Assembly: GCA_945910005.1 (NCBI GenBank)
Contig: OX246738.1
Location: 20,035,458-20,099,457 of the forward strand
Direction: 5' to 3'
DNA from: Isoperla grammatica
Taxonomy: Eukaryota > Arthropoda > Insecta > Plecoptera > Perlodidae
DNA length: 64,000 nt
Shown here: piece after piece, positions 45,938-58,660 of the stretch
Layout of the letters: every line of letters begins with the position of its first letter
Numbering within the stretch: position 1 is the first letter of the stretch
Made by a program: the position numbers and the translations under genes
The notes under the pieces: generated by a model
The model's input: only the letters and a program-made list of their open reading frames with translations
Told to the model about the DNA's origin: nothing
Database searches by the model: none

Positions 45938-46632
45938 GCTGTGCCCCTTGACCGAGCGTTGAACAATTTGCAAGCAAGCGCAGGGGAAATTAAAGGAAAA
46001 GAGAACACCTGTCAACCATTTTAGGAACGAACTGAAAAGTGGGTATGATATAACGTTCCCTCAGGAATGCCAGACTGTATAGAACAATTGGAAATTTTAT
46101 GAGAACGGGAAATAGGTTATCCACATCAAAACATGATGAATAACTACAGAGATGTCGGGAAGGTATAACGGATAGATTTCTTGTTTCAATTTCCGAGTGC
46201 AGCGCTGCAGCTGAAAGAAGTGTTGTTAGAACACATTGTCTGTCGAGAACCAGCCAGGGTAATGCTATTCTGCAAACAACTCAAGCGCGCTGGTTCCAAT
46301 TACATTATTTACATAGAGTGTCACGTTTATAAATATGGTGACCTTAATGTGGTAGTATTATCTTTCGTACAGTTGCAACACCAGCAAATATTTCGTTTCA
46401 TTGTTTCAAATGTATTATTAGAAACTACGTTGCTTATGATTTGCTCAACGAAACCTGTCACATTGTGAGGCAACAGTATGTTAAATAAATAGTAACTGCG
46501 AGTGGTGTTATTTGCATTTATTGTATTTGTTTATTTACGATCACCGAGTATATCTGAATATAATAATGTATATAAACTATCATGCCACGGCCTCTGCCTA
46601 GCCTGTTCGTTCTCTACATTTGCAATTTTATG
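45938..46632. other. Non-coding stretch with one weak exon candidate
   Basis: The frame 46181-46468 includes a short segment (about 46201-46258; …ALQLKEVLLEHIVCREPA…) that is bounded by an acceptor-like TTTCCGAGTGCAG and a donor-like CAGGGTAAT. The peptide is not recognised, and the frame has no ATG at its start. Confidence 0.4.
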
Positions 46633-46775
46633 TTAGTACTTAGTACTTAGTACTTAGTACTTAGTACTTAGTACTTAGTACTTAGTACTTAGTACTTAGT
46701 ACTTAGTACTTAGTACTTAGTACTTAGTACTTAGTACTTAGTACTTAGTACTTAGTACTTAGTACTTAGTACTTA
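46633..46775. repeat. (TTAGTAC)n satellite, about 20 perfect copies
   Basis: 143 bp of the 7-bp unit TTAGTAC run without a single substitution. Each unit contains the self-complementary AGTACT across the junction. The perfect homogeneity suggests a recent, unstable array. Confidence 0.98.
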
Positions 46776-49147
46776 TGGCTTTAGAGGGCCTTTTGTGCCC
46801 TACATTGGCCTTCTTGCTCAAAACAAAATCAAGCATCATTGTCTGTAAAATATTAAAAAGGGATATTTTCGGAACAGTTACTATAAACAATAATAAACTC
46901 ATAATTTATAATAACCGTTATAATTTAATCCCAAAGCAGGTGAATATACATAAAGCGATATTAGATGGTTGGCAGCCATGACATATTTGTGTTTTGTTTT
47001 TGGCTTCGTGCGTTGACGAGACAATAAAATTCAATTCGCGGATGCGCTACGCAGGGCCATACCATGACTTTAGGTCCACCAAGCAGTAGAAGTTGGAAAC
47101 TGAATGTTATCGTTATAATATTGGCGAAGAGAGCAGTTTTTATACAACTCAGTACACATCGCACACTTTAATCTTGAAATTATACTGTTTCGATATTGTG
47201 TATTGGCCGTGTACATGTTTATTTAATACAACTGCTGAAGTAATATAACAGTTTGACAATTGTTTCGGGTCTTATGATCATAATACGCTGAAATGACTCA
47301 CGCAGTTATTTAATATAAAATAGGAATTAGATAAAACAAAATTCCGATTTACACAAAATGTATCAAAACAGTTTCTAACAACATGGACAAATCTCACCCC
47401 ACTATTTAAAAGAAGTTTAATACTCCAAGTAAGAACTGTATCAAGTAATAACCTTTACTGCATTGCGTGTACAAATTAAAATTGTTATTCAAAATTATTC
47501 ATATTAATCTACCTAATTCAGTGCATACGTTAGGCTAGTTACTTTGATTCTATCTCGGAAAATATTGTGTAAAACGCGAACTGTCAAGATATCGTTTGTA
47601 GACGCGCAACGCTACTAAAGGCGCCGTTAATTGTAGTTCTAACCCCATTAACAATGAGTAACGACCTATTTACTCACAACACAATTAGTTTTCACTGCAG
47701 AGTATTATGAAGTGTTTTCAAAACGGAAAGCCAACTTAAGAAAGATTAATGTATTGTCTCGAATACAACTATGTTGTGGTATACGGTTATTTTTTAAGTC
47801 GTATTTTTATTGTAAGTATGTCACTTATTATAAATTATTATTTTGTTTGTTTCCTAAGTTTGTGTATAATAATGAAATATTCTCATTGTGTCTGTAGTTC
47901 AGTGAATTTAAAGATATAATAGTAAAATTGTTGACGTGTTTAAGCATAGATTGCAAAAGTTTCATTCGATTTTATTCCTTCAAACATATAGCATAAAAAT
48001 AACAAATTTCTTTCAATAAAAGCAGAACAATTTAATGAGCACGTGTATAAAATATCAGACCCTTGTCGGATTATTGTTCACTTTTAAGTTATTTTCTACT
48101 ACTCGAGATTTTGAGAATTGATAACATGTTTCGAATTATAATTACTAACGTGGTTCTAGTTTGTGATGGGTTGGCCAAAAGTTTTGTTTATATTGAAGAA
48201 AATATATTGTTTTAATTTCATCCAAACAAAATAGTGATTAATTTGATCATAGCTGTAGAGTGGTATTCAAGTATCACTTATCATGAACCCTAATTTGATT
48301 ATATTTAACATTGGTGGTAATCTTTGCTTTAAGAGGAGTTACATTTTCCTTGAAATAATAATTAGTAAAACAACCTCACTGCGGAACATGTGTGGTTTGC
48401 CGGTTGCCGGCATTCCACTACCATCTCCACAAAGGATAGAATGGAGTCTGGCCACAGATTAACCGGATGCTTGCATTTGGTTAGGTAAAGGTGTTTGACC
48501 ATCAAGTAGAGCCGTGAGTTCCATTTAAAATTTATTTACCTACATGGTAACCTCTTGCTTTCCTTTCTGTCAGTAAACATAATTGATATTGTAAATCGTT
48601 TTACTTTATTTGTTTCTTTATATAGAAAGTTTTGCAAAGCACACACGTTTTTTATAAGCGCACTTTTGTGGATATCATTATCAAAGGTTTAATAATTAAC
48701 TGAATTAAAATTCATGTTGAAATTTAATCAAGTTGCATTACAAAAGAATTTCGTAATTTTTGGGATATAGAATTCAAATCTGAAATACAAGTGTAATGAA
48801 ACTAGCTCTTATCGATAATTTGTGATGATTGAGGAACTAACTTTTTACACTTGAAAACTAATAGATATAGTCGCATTTTCCATCATTGTTTGTAGTAAAG
48901 AATTATGAATGTATATACTTAATGTACCGCGGTACTACACACATACATAATATGACCCTCATAGATAAGTGTTTTGTGATTATTGTTGACTTAATTTGAC
49001 TCTACTATTGCACATCCATATAATTTTGATGAAAATAATATATTGACACACAACTTTTACTATTAGAGTTCCGAGATTCTTGAGAATCGTCTAAATGAAC
49101 ACATATTATGCTTATCCAAAAATGAGTAATATACACATCATAAAAGT
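46776..49147. other. AT-rich non-coding stretch
   Basis: No gene or element recognised. 48380-48500 is a GC-richer patch with a small GCCGGTTGCCGGC inverted repeat. Confidence 0.6.
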
Positions 49148-49168
49148 AAAAAAAAAAAAAAAAAAAAA
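49148..49168. repeat. Poly-A tract (21 A)
   Basis: Twenty-one uninterrupted A. It may be the tail of an old retroposed copy, but no SINE or LINE body is recognisable upstream. Confidence 0.95.
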
Positions 49169-51826
49169 CTGGACGTCACGTACCGAAAACCAGTAGTTCC
49201 ACAACAAACTCTCTATCAACCATTTACATTATATTCTATTATGATGAAGTAAATGATTGGGCGATTTTGATGAATAAAAACTTGGAATTCCATACTTCTC
49301 TACTTGCTGAGATAAGAGCATATTTGTACCGAATTATGGTTGCGTGTGTTAGTTGAAAATTAACTCATTAACTAGTTTCATAATAGTACAATATTTTGTG
49401 CTGTTTTTTCTTTAACAAAAATGCACTTGATTCCACGCTGAAATATTACTTTGTTGAAATTAGTCTCCGATAATGCCGTAAGAGGTAGACTATTACATAA
49501 ACACTCCGTTGAAAACTAAACAGTAAAAGATAAGAGAACAATGCATGCGATTGCTCTCACACAGACACAATTCCCAAGGGATGAAGGTTTTAGTAATAAA
49601 ACACTTACGTGAAGTTTCATTCAAATGTTACAAAAGTTTAAATGAGATTCGCTGTTTGTTTTCAGGAGTTAGAGAAATGTGTTGGCTTTGTTAAATTTCT
49701 GTTCTAGGCTATACTAATGAACTCCATACACTAAGAGGTAGTTCCACACAAATGCATTATTGCTTTACATCGGAGTACACAAAAGTAGTGTTCTAGATAT
49801 AGTTTTGCAAACACTATGTTAACACGCGTAGTTAGCTTTAACAGTCATGCTACGTACCATATAAGAGTATTTTAAAGGAGGTTATTTAGTATTCTTGAAA
49901 TTGAGACATTTCATATTATGCATCGATGTGGTAGAAATGTTTCAACTACCATCAGACCCAATTTCTCTTACTTCAATAGTACAAATTAATTTAATATGCG
50001 ATTAATTATGTATCTTTCGCTTTCCCCCTGGCAACTAACTAATCATCTGTACAGCTGCACCTTACTCATCAACCATTGTTTCGAAAATCATGAGTGATAG
50101 TCCAAACCCCCCAACACGTAAAGAATTAATATTTAATACGGTAGCGTAGCAATGAAGTAATGTGCAATGTATACTGTGTATCTCTAGAGGAGGAAACGTA
50201 CATTTGTAATTGTTATTTACTGTTGCGGTCATAATTGGTTATGATGGCAACACTGCAAAAAGTTAGTCTCGACTTGCGCTAGAATTGCCGAGAGTACCAA
50301 CTGTGCAACTTTCAATTGAACTTCCTATCTAGATAATATAAATTATGTGTATGTGTTTTGTGGTTCGTATAGCACTACCAGATAACCAATGCACTTTAGC
50401 AGAAGAACAATCATGAAGTATTTATAATCTCATAAAGAAGTGCTTACATCCAAAATGTACAGATAATAATTATTATTACACGTATAGCATAATATAATAC
50501 AACGCAATATATGCACTCACAAAATATAGTTATTTATCCCAGATGAATATTTGCATGTGATTTACGGTGCAAAATTTCAATTAGATCTGGATTTGCGTGG
50601 ATTTGCGTCAAGTTCTGTCATATTCAGTTACAAAAGAACATTTTCTAGGTAGGACAATAATTAATGCAGTACCCACTATATTCAATTAAAACAGATCATA
50701 AAAACAATACACAAACATGTTATTTTTGCATGAGAGGCTATCGTAGAACGTCGAAACAAATTAAAAGTTATTAAGAACATATAATATGCGAATTTCAAGA
50801 AGTAGCCGTGTCCTTTATATTATTTACTAGACAAGGACGCGGATAGATCCAAAACTAGCAAACGAAAGTATCTTAATTTACCAAAGTATGTATTCTTGCA
50901 TTTCAATATCTGATCTGATCCAATAAGTTTTTATATTATATATTAATGTCTCTTGTCATTTTCTTTGTTTCTGTCCTACAACATGAAAGCGTATAATTTC
51001 TCGACGTCCACAAAAACGAAATTACATCAATACATTTTAGCCAAGTTAGTACACACTATTCTGCTACTGTTACCATTTCAAGTGTTCCACGGCAAAGCTA
51101 GATTATTCATCTGCCCACATATGAAAAACATCCCCTAACACCCCTGACTTACAAAGGCAAATCTTACTATCACATATATGGGTCTGGAACAAGACTTGTT
51201 AAACTCTTGCTCAGTGGCAACCTATACTGGCATATTACCATTTAATTGGCGGCAACGGAAAGCAGTAGTACTGTTGGTAGTAATGCGAGTAGCGCTAGAC
51301 TTGACTCTAGACAGGAGTTGCATGAGCTCTGCAACTGAGCGTGTCAAACTTGCTTTACTTAAATTGCATTTAAATTGGATTTCAGATTTTTGTAAATAGT
51401 CACAAAATGTAGACTACTAGAATATCTTTAGATGTAGCTCAAAGGAAATTACTCTAAATATTCCTTCAAAGTTAAATGATTACTTGAGAGTATAGACTAA
51501 GTCAAATTAAGTTTAAATTGACATGTCGTTATTTAGTATATTGATCAACGTATAAATACATTTGAAATGGTTTGAGCATGAAGGTATTTGATGACATACA
51601 TGCACACGTTTCAAGCACTCGTTTCAGGGTTGACCAATATATTTTACCCTCGTCACTATAGTATATATCTTTAATATAGATAGACAGTGCATAGACTGTT
51701 TCATTGCTGGAAAGCGCATCTGCGATTCTCATTTCCGGTTTTGGAAATGAAAGACCATTTTAGCCTCTATTTCTAATTAAGTACCTACCAACATCGTTGA
51801 AGCCTGAAACCGTAGAAAAAGTGCGA
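49169..51826. other. AT-rich non-coding stretch
   Basis: No gene recognised. A 10-bp direct repeat (GGATTTGCGT, twice) lies near 50589-50608. The minus-strand frame 51529-51732 starts with a true ATG in a fair context (GGAAATGAG) about 100 bases downstream, on that strand, of the YY1/ETS cluster at 51827-51853. It is considered as a possible first exon among the findings. Confidence 0.5.
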
Positions 51827-51853
51827 AAATGGCCGCCCATAGCCCACTTCCGG
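51827..51853. promoter_or_regulatory. YY1 + ETS motif pair, promoter-like
   Basis: AAAATGGCCGCC (51827-51838), close to the YY1 consensus, is followed 7 bases later by ACTTCCGG (51846-51853), an ETS site. Another ETS-like GGAAAT/CCGG core lies near 51734-51741. This pairing is common in TATA-less housekeeping promoters. A linked short frame is present on the minus strand (51529-51732), but no transcript evidence exists here. Confidence 0.3.
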
Positions 51854-53402
51854 GGCTAGTTAAGTGGTAAACTGGTCAACCAGCAGATGCAGGTCCAACC
51901 ACGCAAGTACTAGTACAAGGCGCCTGTGTACCAAACTACTCACAACAATATATGTTCTGTCAAGTCGTTTGAGATCGATCTAGTATCTTGCATTCATATC
52001 CGTTAGTAGATCGAACATCTAAGGGCACAACGTTATCCAACTCCAATTAATCTCCTGAGTCGTTTTGTATAACTGCAAAGTCCTCAGTACTTACCAACGT
52101 TATAAGACACATACTGACAACTATTTATGGTAATTGAGTGCAAAGGTAAACGTTAAATAAAAAAGTGTTCATTTTATTTATCAAGACTTACTCAAGCCCA
52201 CCTCACATCGGATTTAATTTTGTAAAATGTACTTGATGGTGAGCAACAATTTTTAGTACGGTTCAAGAACATACTTCGATCTACAACGTAAAGTATATTC
52301 AGTTACATTATCTTTATTGGTTTGTTGTTTATCATGGTTTAAATCTACCGGTACAGTGAGTGTATTTGTAGCAGTTGATTAAAATAACGATAGACAAAAT
52401 ACCATTTAAGATGTTAATGCAACTGAAAGACTGTTGACCATACTATATGTCCTTGAACCGCAATACACATTGTTGATCACTATCACGTATTTGTTTAAAA
52501 CTTTAGTTGGACGCGAGGTGGATTAAAGTAGCAATATTGGCGGTACCGGCGGCTGAAAAATTAAGAACAAAATCATTTTGGAACTCTTAGAGGTCAATGT
52601 TTCAATTTAAAAGTTTAACTGTTGTATGTCACGTATATTTTAGAAAACTGAAAACGGTGATAACAGCCTCAATTTCGTTATGTACAACCGTTTCATTAGC
52701 TCCTACGCTTTGCATTGGTCATTATTTCATCTTCAGCTTCTTAACTTTTTGATCTCAACTTGCTTTATTTACCTGTTTAATAAAATATAATGCAAACACA
52801 TATCCTATGTATTTACGTGTCTTTGAAGATTCCCGCCTTCGTTCTCTATTTAAACTTTTCGCATGACACAACATGTTTGAGCGATTAATTTCTATACACA
52901 AAGGCATAAGCAAAATGAATAGACGATTTAAGATTTGTCCCCAACTTTATAGCAATGGAGAATTTATAACCACTATCATTTTTGCAAATGTGTCAACATT
53001 AAAGTATTGTGAACCCTCAATCTCTGATGTTCATTTCGTTACCCCTCGGTTGATGTTATAAAGGGTTCGAGGGTAGGGGTTGAAGCATGGTAATAGCTAG
53101 CCTAATTCTCCTTCTTGATGAGCCATTAGACAGTCTTGCACGCAGTTAATACTGCTGTTAGACGCTCGCAAGACGATCAAAACGCCTCATCAAATTGAGT
53201 GGCTAGCTGAAGAATAGATTCACCTCACTAAGTGGCATGATACTACGGGATGGATATTAACTTCAGCCGATACTGGTGATAAAGGGAACTTTTTGTGAAT
53301 TAGAACCACTTTAGTTGGGGCATGTTTTTCTTACTCTTTTTGTTGATATAAACTTTGTATTCCATCTTCTGTGGGTAAATAATCCCATATTGTACTTATA
53401 AA
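51854..53402. other. AT-rich non-coding stretch
   Basis: No gene recognised. The frame 52873-53061 is an unremarkable 62-codon ATG frame. Confidence 0.55.
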
Positions 53403-53600
53403 GAGGTAGCTCGGCGGAAAGACGCGATACTCTAATTCGGGAGGTCGCCAGTTTGATTCCGGCCACCGGTAATCTTGACTGAATCCGAAGCTTTCCTCAG
53501 ACGTCAAGACGAATGTAGGGATTAATTCCTATCCTAACAGCCCTCGGACCTTCCTTTCCAACTGTCCAAACACTATAATATACCTAGTTAGTCACCTGGG
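53403..53600 (+). mobile_element. tRNA-derived SINE (copy B, fuller copy)
   Basis: The A box TAGCTCGGCGG (53407-53417) and B box AGTTTGATTCC (53450-53460) are spaced as in a tRNA. A body follows: TGACTGAATCCGAAGC, TTTCCTCAGACGTCAAGACGA and GGGATTAATTCCTATCC, then a C/T-rich 3' part ending near CACCTGG. The GACGTCAAGACGAATG…GGGAT…TTCC module resembles the conserved tail of SINEs that I associate with arthropods. Copies A (42097-42234) and the 3' fragment at 19837-19915 belong to the same family. No A-tail or target duplication is discernible. Confidence 0.75.
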
Positions 53601-53649
53601 CCCTCATTCCAGTACCCAAGATGCAACCGGTTGCACCTTGCGCCCAGGT
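53594..53649. other. Nested palindrome / cruciform
   Basis: A perfect 14-bp palindrome TGCAACCGGTTGCA (53622-53635) is enclosed by inverted 8-bp arms ACCTGGGC (53594-53601) and GCCCAGGT (53642-53649). It abuts the 3' end of SINE copy B. It may be a small fold-back element or part of the SINE insertion site. Confidence 0.55.
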
Positions 53650-53890
53650 TACGAAATAGGCGCGAAGTTACCACCTGTTACAACCCCCTAAAACTGATCT
53701 TGAATGATGGCCGTGAAGAGGGACATATCAGGTCCAAACTGGTGTGCACCTTATATAACAGATATTTCTACGAAAAATTATAATTCCGTATGTAATTAGT
53801 AGTAAGTTTATAAGATTTCACATCAATATACATAACTGCATCTATTTGTTGCTGTGTGGGCGATGAGACAGCAGAGTTTCAATCAGCGTT
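53601..53890. other. Short unannotated spacer
   Basis: Apart from the palindrome, nothing is recognised. Confidence 0.5.
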
Positions 53891-53962
53891 TAGTGGTGTA
53901 GTGGTGTAGTGGTGTATTGGTGTATTGGTGTAGTGGTGTAGTAGTGTAGTAGTGTAGTGGTG
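53891..53962. repeat. (TAGTGGTG)n octamer repeat, nine copies
   Basis: Nine consecutive 8-bp units. Five are exact TAGTGGTG, two TATTGGTG and two TAGTAGTG. The variants lie next to identical variants, which points to duplication by slippage. Confidence 0.95.
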
Positions 53963-56900
53963 TACACTTAAAGACACATCAATCAAGAGTCGGACAGAAA
54001 TCTTCTTTATCAACAATCACCTCTTCGGGTTTCTAGTTCGTAAATTCCTGGCTGTGTGAACCTAGCAATGAGGAGATTCGTTATTAATTATGTTTGTCTG
54101 GAATAGTATTGGCTATTGACATTTTTAAATACTTAGTACTAAGTGGATGGGATATTCAAATATGCTAAGTATAAAACGCGCTCAAACTAAAGCACATGCT
54201 AATTTTAAGCCCATAACTAACAAATAGCGAATGTTATGTTCAGTTTGAAGTGGACAAAGTCCATGCGTTCCCACTTCTCTTGTTATAGCGTTCATGGCCT
54301 ATATAGTAATCGCGAGTACTCACGAAGTTAACCGAAGAGCTGTTGATAAAGAAATCTACTCTTGATTTACATGTCGGCAAATGTACATATTACTATATTT
54401 TATACCAAACATTTCTCTACTTGGACAAGTTGCATCAATTTATTACGCGTGTCTCCTTATTTCGCTCTTGAAAAGCGCGAGTAAAATCAATTCTCCAATA
54501 AAGGTTAAATCCAAGTCAGCTCGCGATAACAGGTTCATGCAGTCACATGACGGTCCCGTTCGGCCACGACATCCACGCTGATTTATAGGTAATATCACGT
54601 CACATGCATAAAATATGTAAAATACAGCTTGATTTACGAGCCCACGTTCTAACTTTGTCTAGTTCGCGTTTTTCATTTTTAAACGGAACAGAAGGGATAT
54701 TTCCAAAATACTGGAATGAATTTATGAGTGTTGTTTTTGTAAATATTTGATTTCTATGGCACAGGTTTCTCTGATTAAATATTGAAGAGTGATGTGTGTA
54801 CGGACCAGGTTTGAGTAATATCTTCCCAACAGTTTACGAGCCAATTCGTACACTATTATTTACATTTGAGAAGACTAGAGGTTTATCGCCAATTGTTCGT
54901 GATGGCTTTCAGAATAATGGAGCATGCTAACGGTTCACGGCGCTTGTGTGTCAGCTGGCGTGAAGGGGTGGATTTCTTCCTACAAGCCGCTATCAACCAC
55001 AGATATGTGGGGATATAAGGGATTATTTATCGTAGTTTATACCTACTGACTTAAACTGGACCCATTTTCCATATAGAAATGAGTCGAATTTTTGACGTAC
55101 GAAAATGAATTTCTACGAAATCCAAAACATGTTTTTATGCAGAAATTTAGATGTGCTTTTACTTGAGAGGGAATTTGTAATTAATTACATCGCGCACACA
55201 TTAAATAATCAGTTGAAGAGAATTCCAATACACTTTTGCAATTAAAGCTTTTTATATAACTGTAGCAAAATAAAACATGTATAACTAATTAACTAATTTT
55301 ATTACTATTTGTTGTTTTACGATGTACTCGACAGCTAGCCTAACGTCACCATTTTAATCCCCTCATACTATATATCATTATGATCATTAAGACATGAATG
55401 TACTACCAAAAGTATGTATTTTTAAGGTATTGATAGCAGATATAGTACATGCTGATCTAAACAGTAAACAGTAAGTATAGTCGATATTATGTAGTAAAAT
55501 TAGACCTAGTAATAAAACATCAGAGACAATGAAAAAAGAAAAGATATTATGCTATATTGTATTTGTATGTACTAGTGTAAGTTAGGGGTAGGTGGCAAGA
55601 ACCTTCCATTTGCACTTAAGAAACAAGCTTAAGTCACAAGACGAACCATGACTATAAGATTACAGATCGTTTTGTAAAATTAAATGAAAACACGACACTT
55701 TTAATATGCCCGAACCTTAATAAAATAGTAAAATCAATAAGCGAACAGGCGACAACAACTTTCGCAAACTTAAAAGTGAACCCAAAATTTACGGACATGC
55801 CTTGCATCTGTGTATAACGGTGCACAAATAATGTTGTTATTGTTAATATACTCAATATGCTTTATTCATTTTAAGCTAGACGTCTACCCTGCCATAATGA
55901 ACTTTGATTTTCATTCAATTATCCTTGGCACCATAGTCTGTATAATGTAGGTTATGAAACTCGATTTTCAATCTTAATGGAGTTTTCCTAAGAGATGTTA
56001 AGTCAACTATAAAACGGTAAAGGATATTATGAAATTTTCGGTGGATATGTGCACTCAAACGTTGGTTAAAGTGAAATGAAATCTTTTAAACACGGTAATA
56101 TAATTCCAATTCTAGCGAGGTACAGTCTGCTATTGTTTGCAACTGTATTCCAATCTGAGTTTTGTGTGCACACATTCCAATGAAATGAAAGCACATTTAT
56201 TTTGAAACATGCATAGTCCCGTGTTTAAATATGGCGCCTCTATAGATTACAGCCAATCAGCGCGTACGTGATGTATCACCCACCTCATGTCACGTATTCG
56301 CCGTATATCTAGCTTATGTGCAGCGGAGATATTCAATTTCATTTCAAACGTTAATTTATCTTCCAAAACCTTTCCTTGTTGAGTTATGCACCATTTTGAT
56401 GATATTTTTCAAATCTGCTAAAATTAAAATTCGGACAGAAAATTCAAAACTGTCATATGAGAACAATAACACTATAGCGTCATCGCATGTTATGTTTAGC
56501 GAGCGAACGAATTGGGTGTGGGTGTGAGTGAAACCTCTTTTCGAACCAAACAGGGCTTATCTCTGTCTTTATCCTGCGGCAGCTACAAATGATTGATAAT
56601 GGGGATTTTCATATCATATTTATGAGACAAACCCAGACGGATAAACGGATTTACACACAGTTATTGGGAATATAAAAGTGGCTGTTAAATATACGAATAC
56701 ATTGGGAAAGAAGCGTTTACATTGAAGAGAAAATGTTAGAAGGTTATATGACAAAAAAATGTTATCACATTATAACATGAGTGGCTAGATCATGAATTGT
56801 TAATTTATACTAGGATATGGTATAGGGGATTCATTAGAATAATTTATCCTGATATAAGAAAAATGTATTTACATAGTTAAAGAAGGGGATACAATATTTG

Positions 56901-58660
56901 AAACGGTATACTTTGTAACATACGTTATTATAAGATCAAATAAACAACAAAATGTGTGCTGTGTTGATGTGTGTGTTTTTTACATTAAAAATACAATTTT
57001 TAGACAACCTTTGAGACTACCTTTGTCTGCTATGGAGACTGGAAGTGAGTGTATCTGTGGGGGGGCGAGAGTATGCATGGAATTGTATGGTGAGTGATAA
57101 GATGAGTGTTCACTGTTCATTGTAATAAGTTTGTATTATTATGACATAATTATGTATTTTATTATATTCCACTTGTGGGGCGTATGCCCCGTTGTGATAA
57201 AAGATTACATATATGAAACCATTCAAACACTTTAACATATTCTTGGGCAATTTCAACACATCGTTGAACGTTTTATAATTGTAATAATAGAAAACAAGGA
57301 CAAAATGGATTGATGTGGTTTGAAGTATGTTTTTCACAACCGTGATTATTGTTTAAAAATCCCCCTGTGATTGGTTTCATAATGGTATAAGCGCAGATAA
57401 TATCAATATCATATAATATCTGTGGTGTAAGTTACGAAGTTACCAAATAGCGTTGACCTCCATACCAGCGGTATACTTCCCTGTATGTGATGTATATCTC
57501 GTTTATTGTCCATGCCTGTTCTTATGCATGGCAAGTGCATTGATAAATCTGTAAAAAAAAAAATAAAAAAAAATTCACATTAAGAGTCTACCCACTCAGC
57601 AACTAAACTGATTTGCAGTGGGGGACTTTAATTTAAAGCGACTAAACCAACCCTGTGGGCTTCGAACACCATCGACGTGTGAGCGATAACCAATCAAAGA
57701 TCGATATTTCAAATACGAAACATATGAATCAGTGACTGAACAGTGCGAACACCTGCGGACAAATGCCAGAATGAATAAGGCCGATTCAGAACAACTTTGA
57801 ATTTATTGAGTGCTTCGTTGCTAGGACGGCTCCAAAGTCACCGTTCACTTATTCGTCATCTCTTGGATTTAATATAATATGATTAATAATTTAGTATGAT
57901 TATTGATTAGTATATTCTATATCTTATTTGTATACTTTTATGACCCAAATACCTATGAGTATCCTCACAATGTTTTTAACCATATCCGACCTTAACGTAA
58001 AACCAAATTGAAACAAATCACGACCTCGATTAAATATGTTGCATAGTAATGTAAACAAAACACTTTAAAGAGTTAACAACTCAGTTCGTGCCAAAATATT
58101 GAAGTATAAAGATAACAATAACTGCTGTTTGAAACTCGATTCGTATGTTGTTGATGTGAGGCAATGAAATGTGTGCTAATAACATTTCAAAGTTGAAATT
58201 ATGTGAAAATGTGTTTTAGTTCACAAGATACGATTCGCCAGTGAAGCCTTTGTATTCCGACTAGTTTTTGCAACTAATATGTCGAGACTAATTTCTTGTT
58301 TAGAATATTTTCTTATTGCAATCATGACCGTAAGGAAGGAACCCTTACTACTTCTCGCATGAGTAACTTCGACTCCATATTGCGAATGTGAGTGGCGAAT
58401 ATCATTCACCACCCGTTTCAGATCTCCGCGACTCAACACAACACAATAGGTTGGTTAGGGTGTATTGTGAACGCGCCTATGTTTGGGTGTTTGCCCGGGG
58501 ACAAGAAACGGTGGCTTGACGTGCTATTCCCGTTCTACAAATATTTATAATGCAATAAACATAACAATAACAGTTGCAATCTCTGCCAAGACATTATCAC
58601 ACTTTCGTGAACAATGCTAAGGCCTTGTCTTTTGTTGGAAGAAACAGAAGGAGATGCAAA
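53963..58660. other. AT-rich non-coding stretch
   Basis: No gene recognised. 56230-56280 has a CCAATCAG CCAAT-box match beside CpG-rich sequence. The minus-strand frame 58221-58439 (…GDLKRVVNDIRHSHSQYGVEVTHARSS…) looks protein-like and lies on the minus-strand-downstream side of the promoter-like block at 58661-59110, but its start codon is TTG and the peptide is not recognised. Confidence 0.5.

Noticed and set aside
45692..46024. Overlapping frames on both strands rich in Gly/Glu or Pro/Ser.
   Set aside because: They are produced by the low-complexity C/T tract at 45905-45937.
49148..49168. Poly-A tract as the tail of a retroposed gene copy.
   Set aside because: No coding or SINE-like sequence precedes it, and no target duplication is visible.
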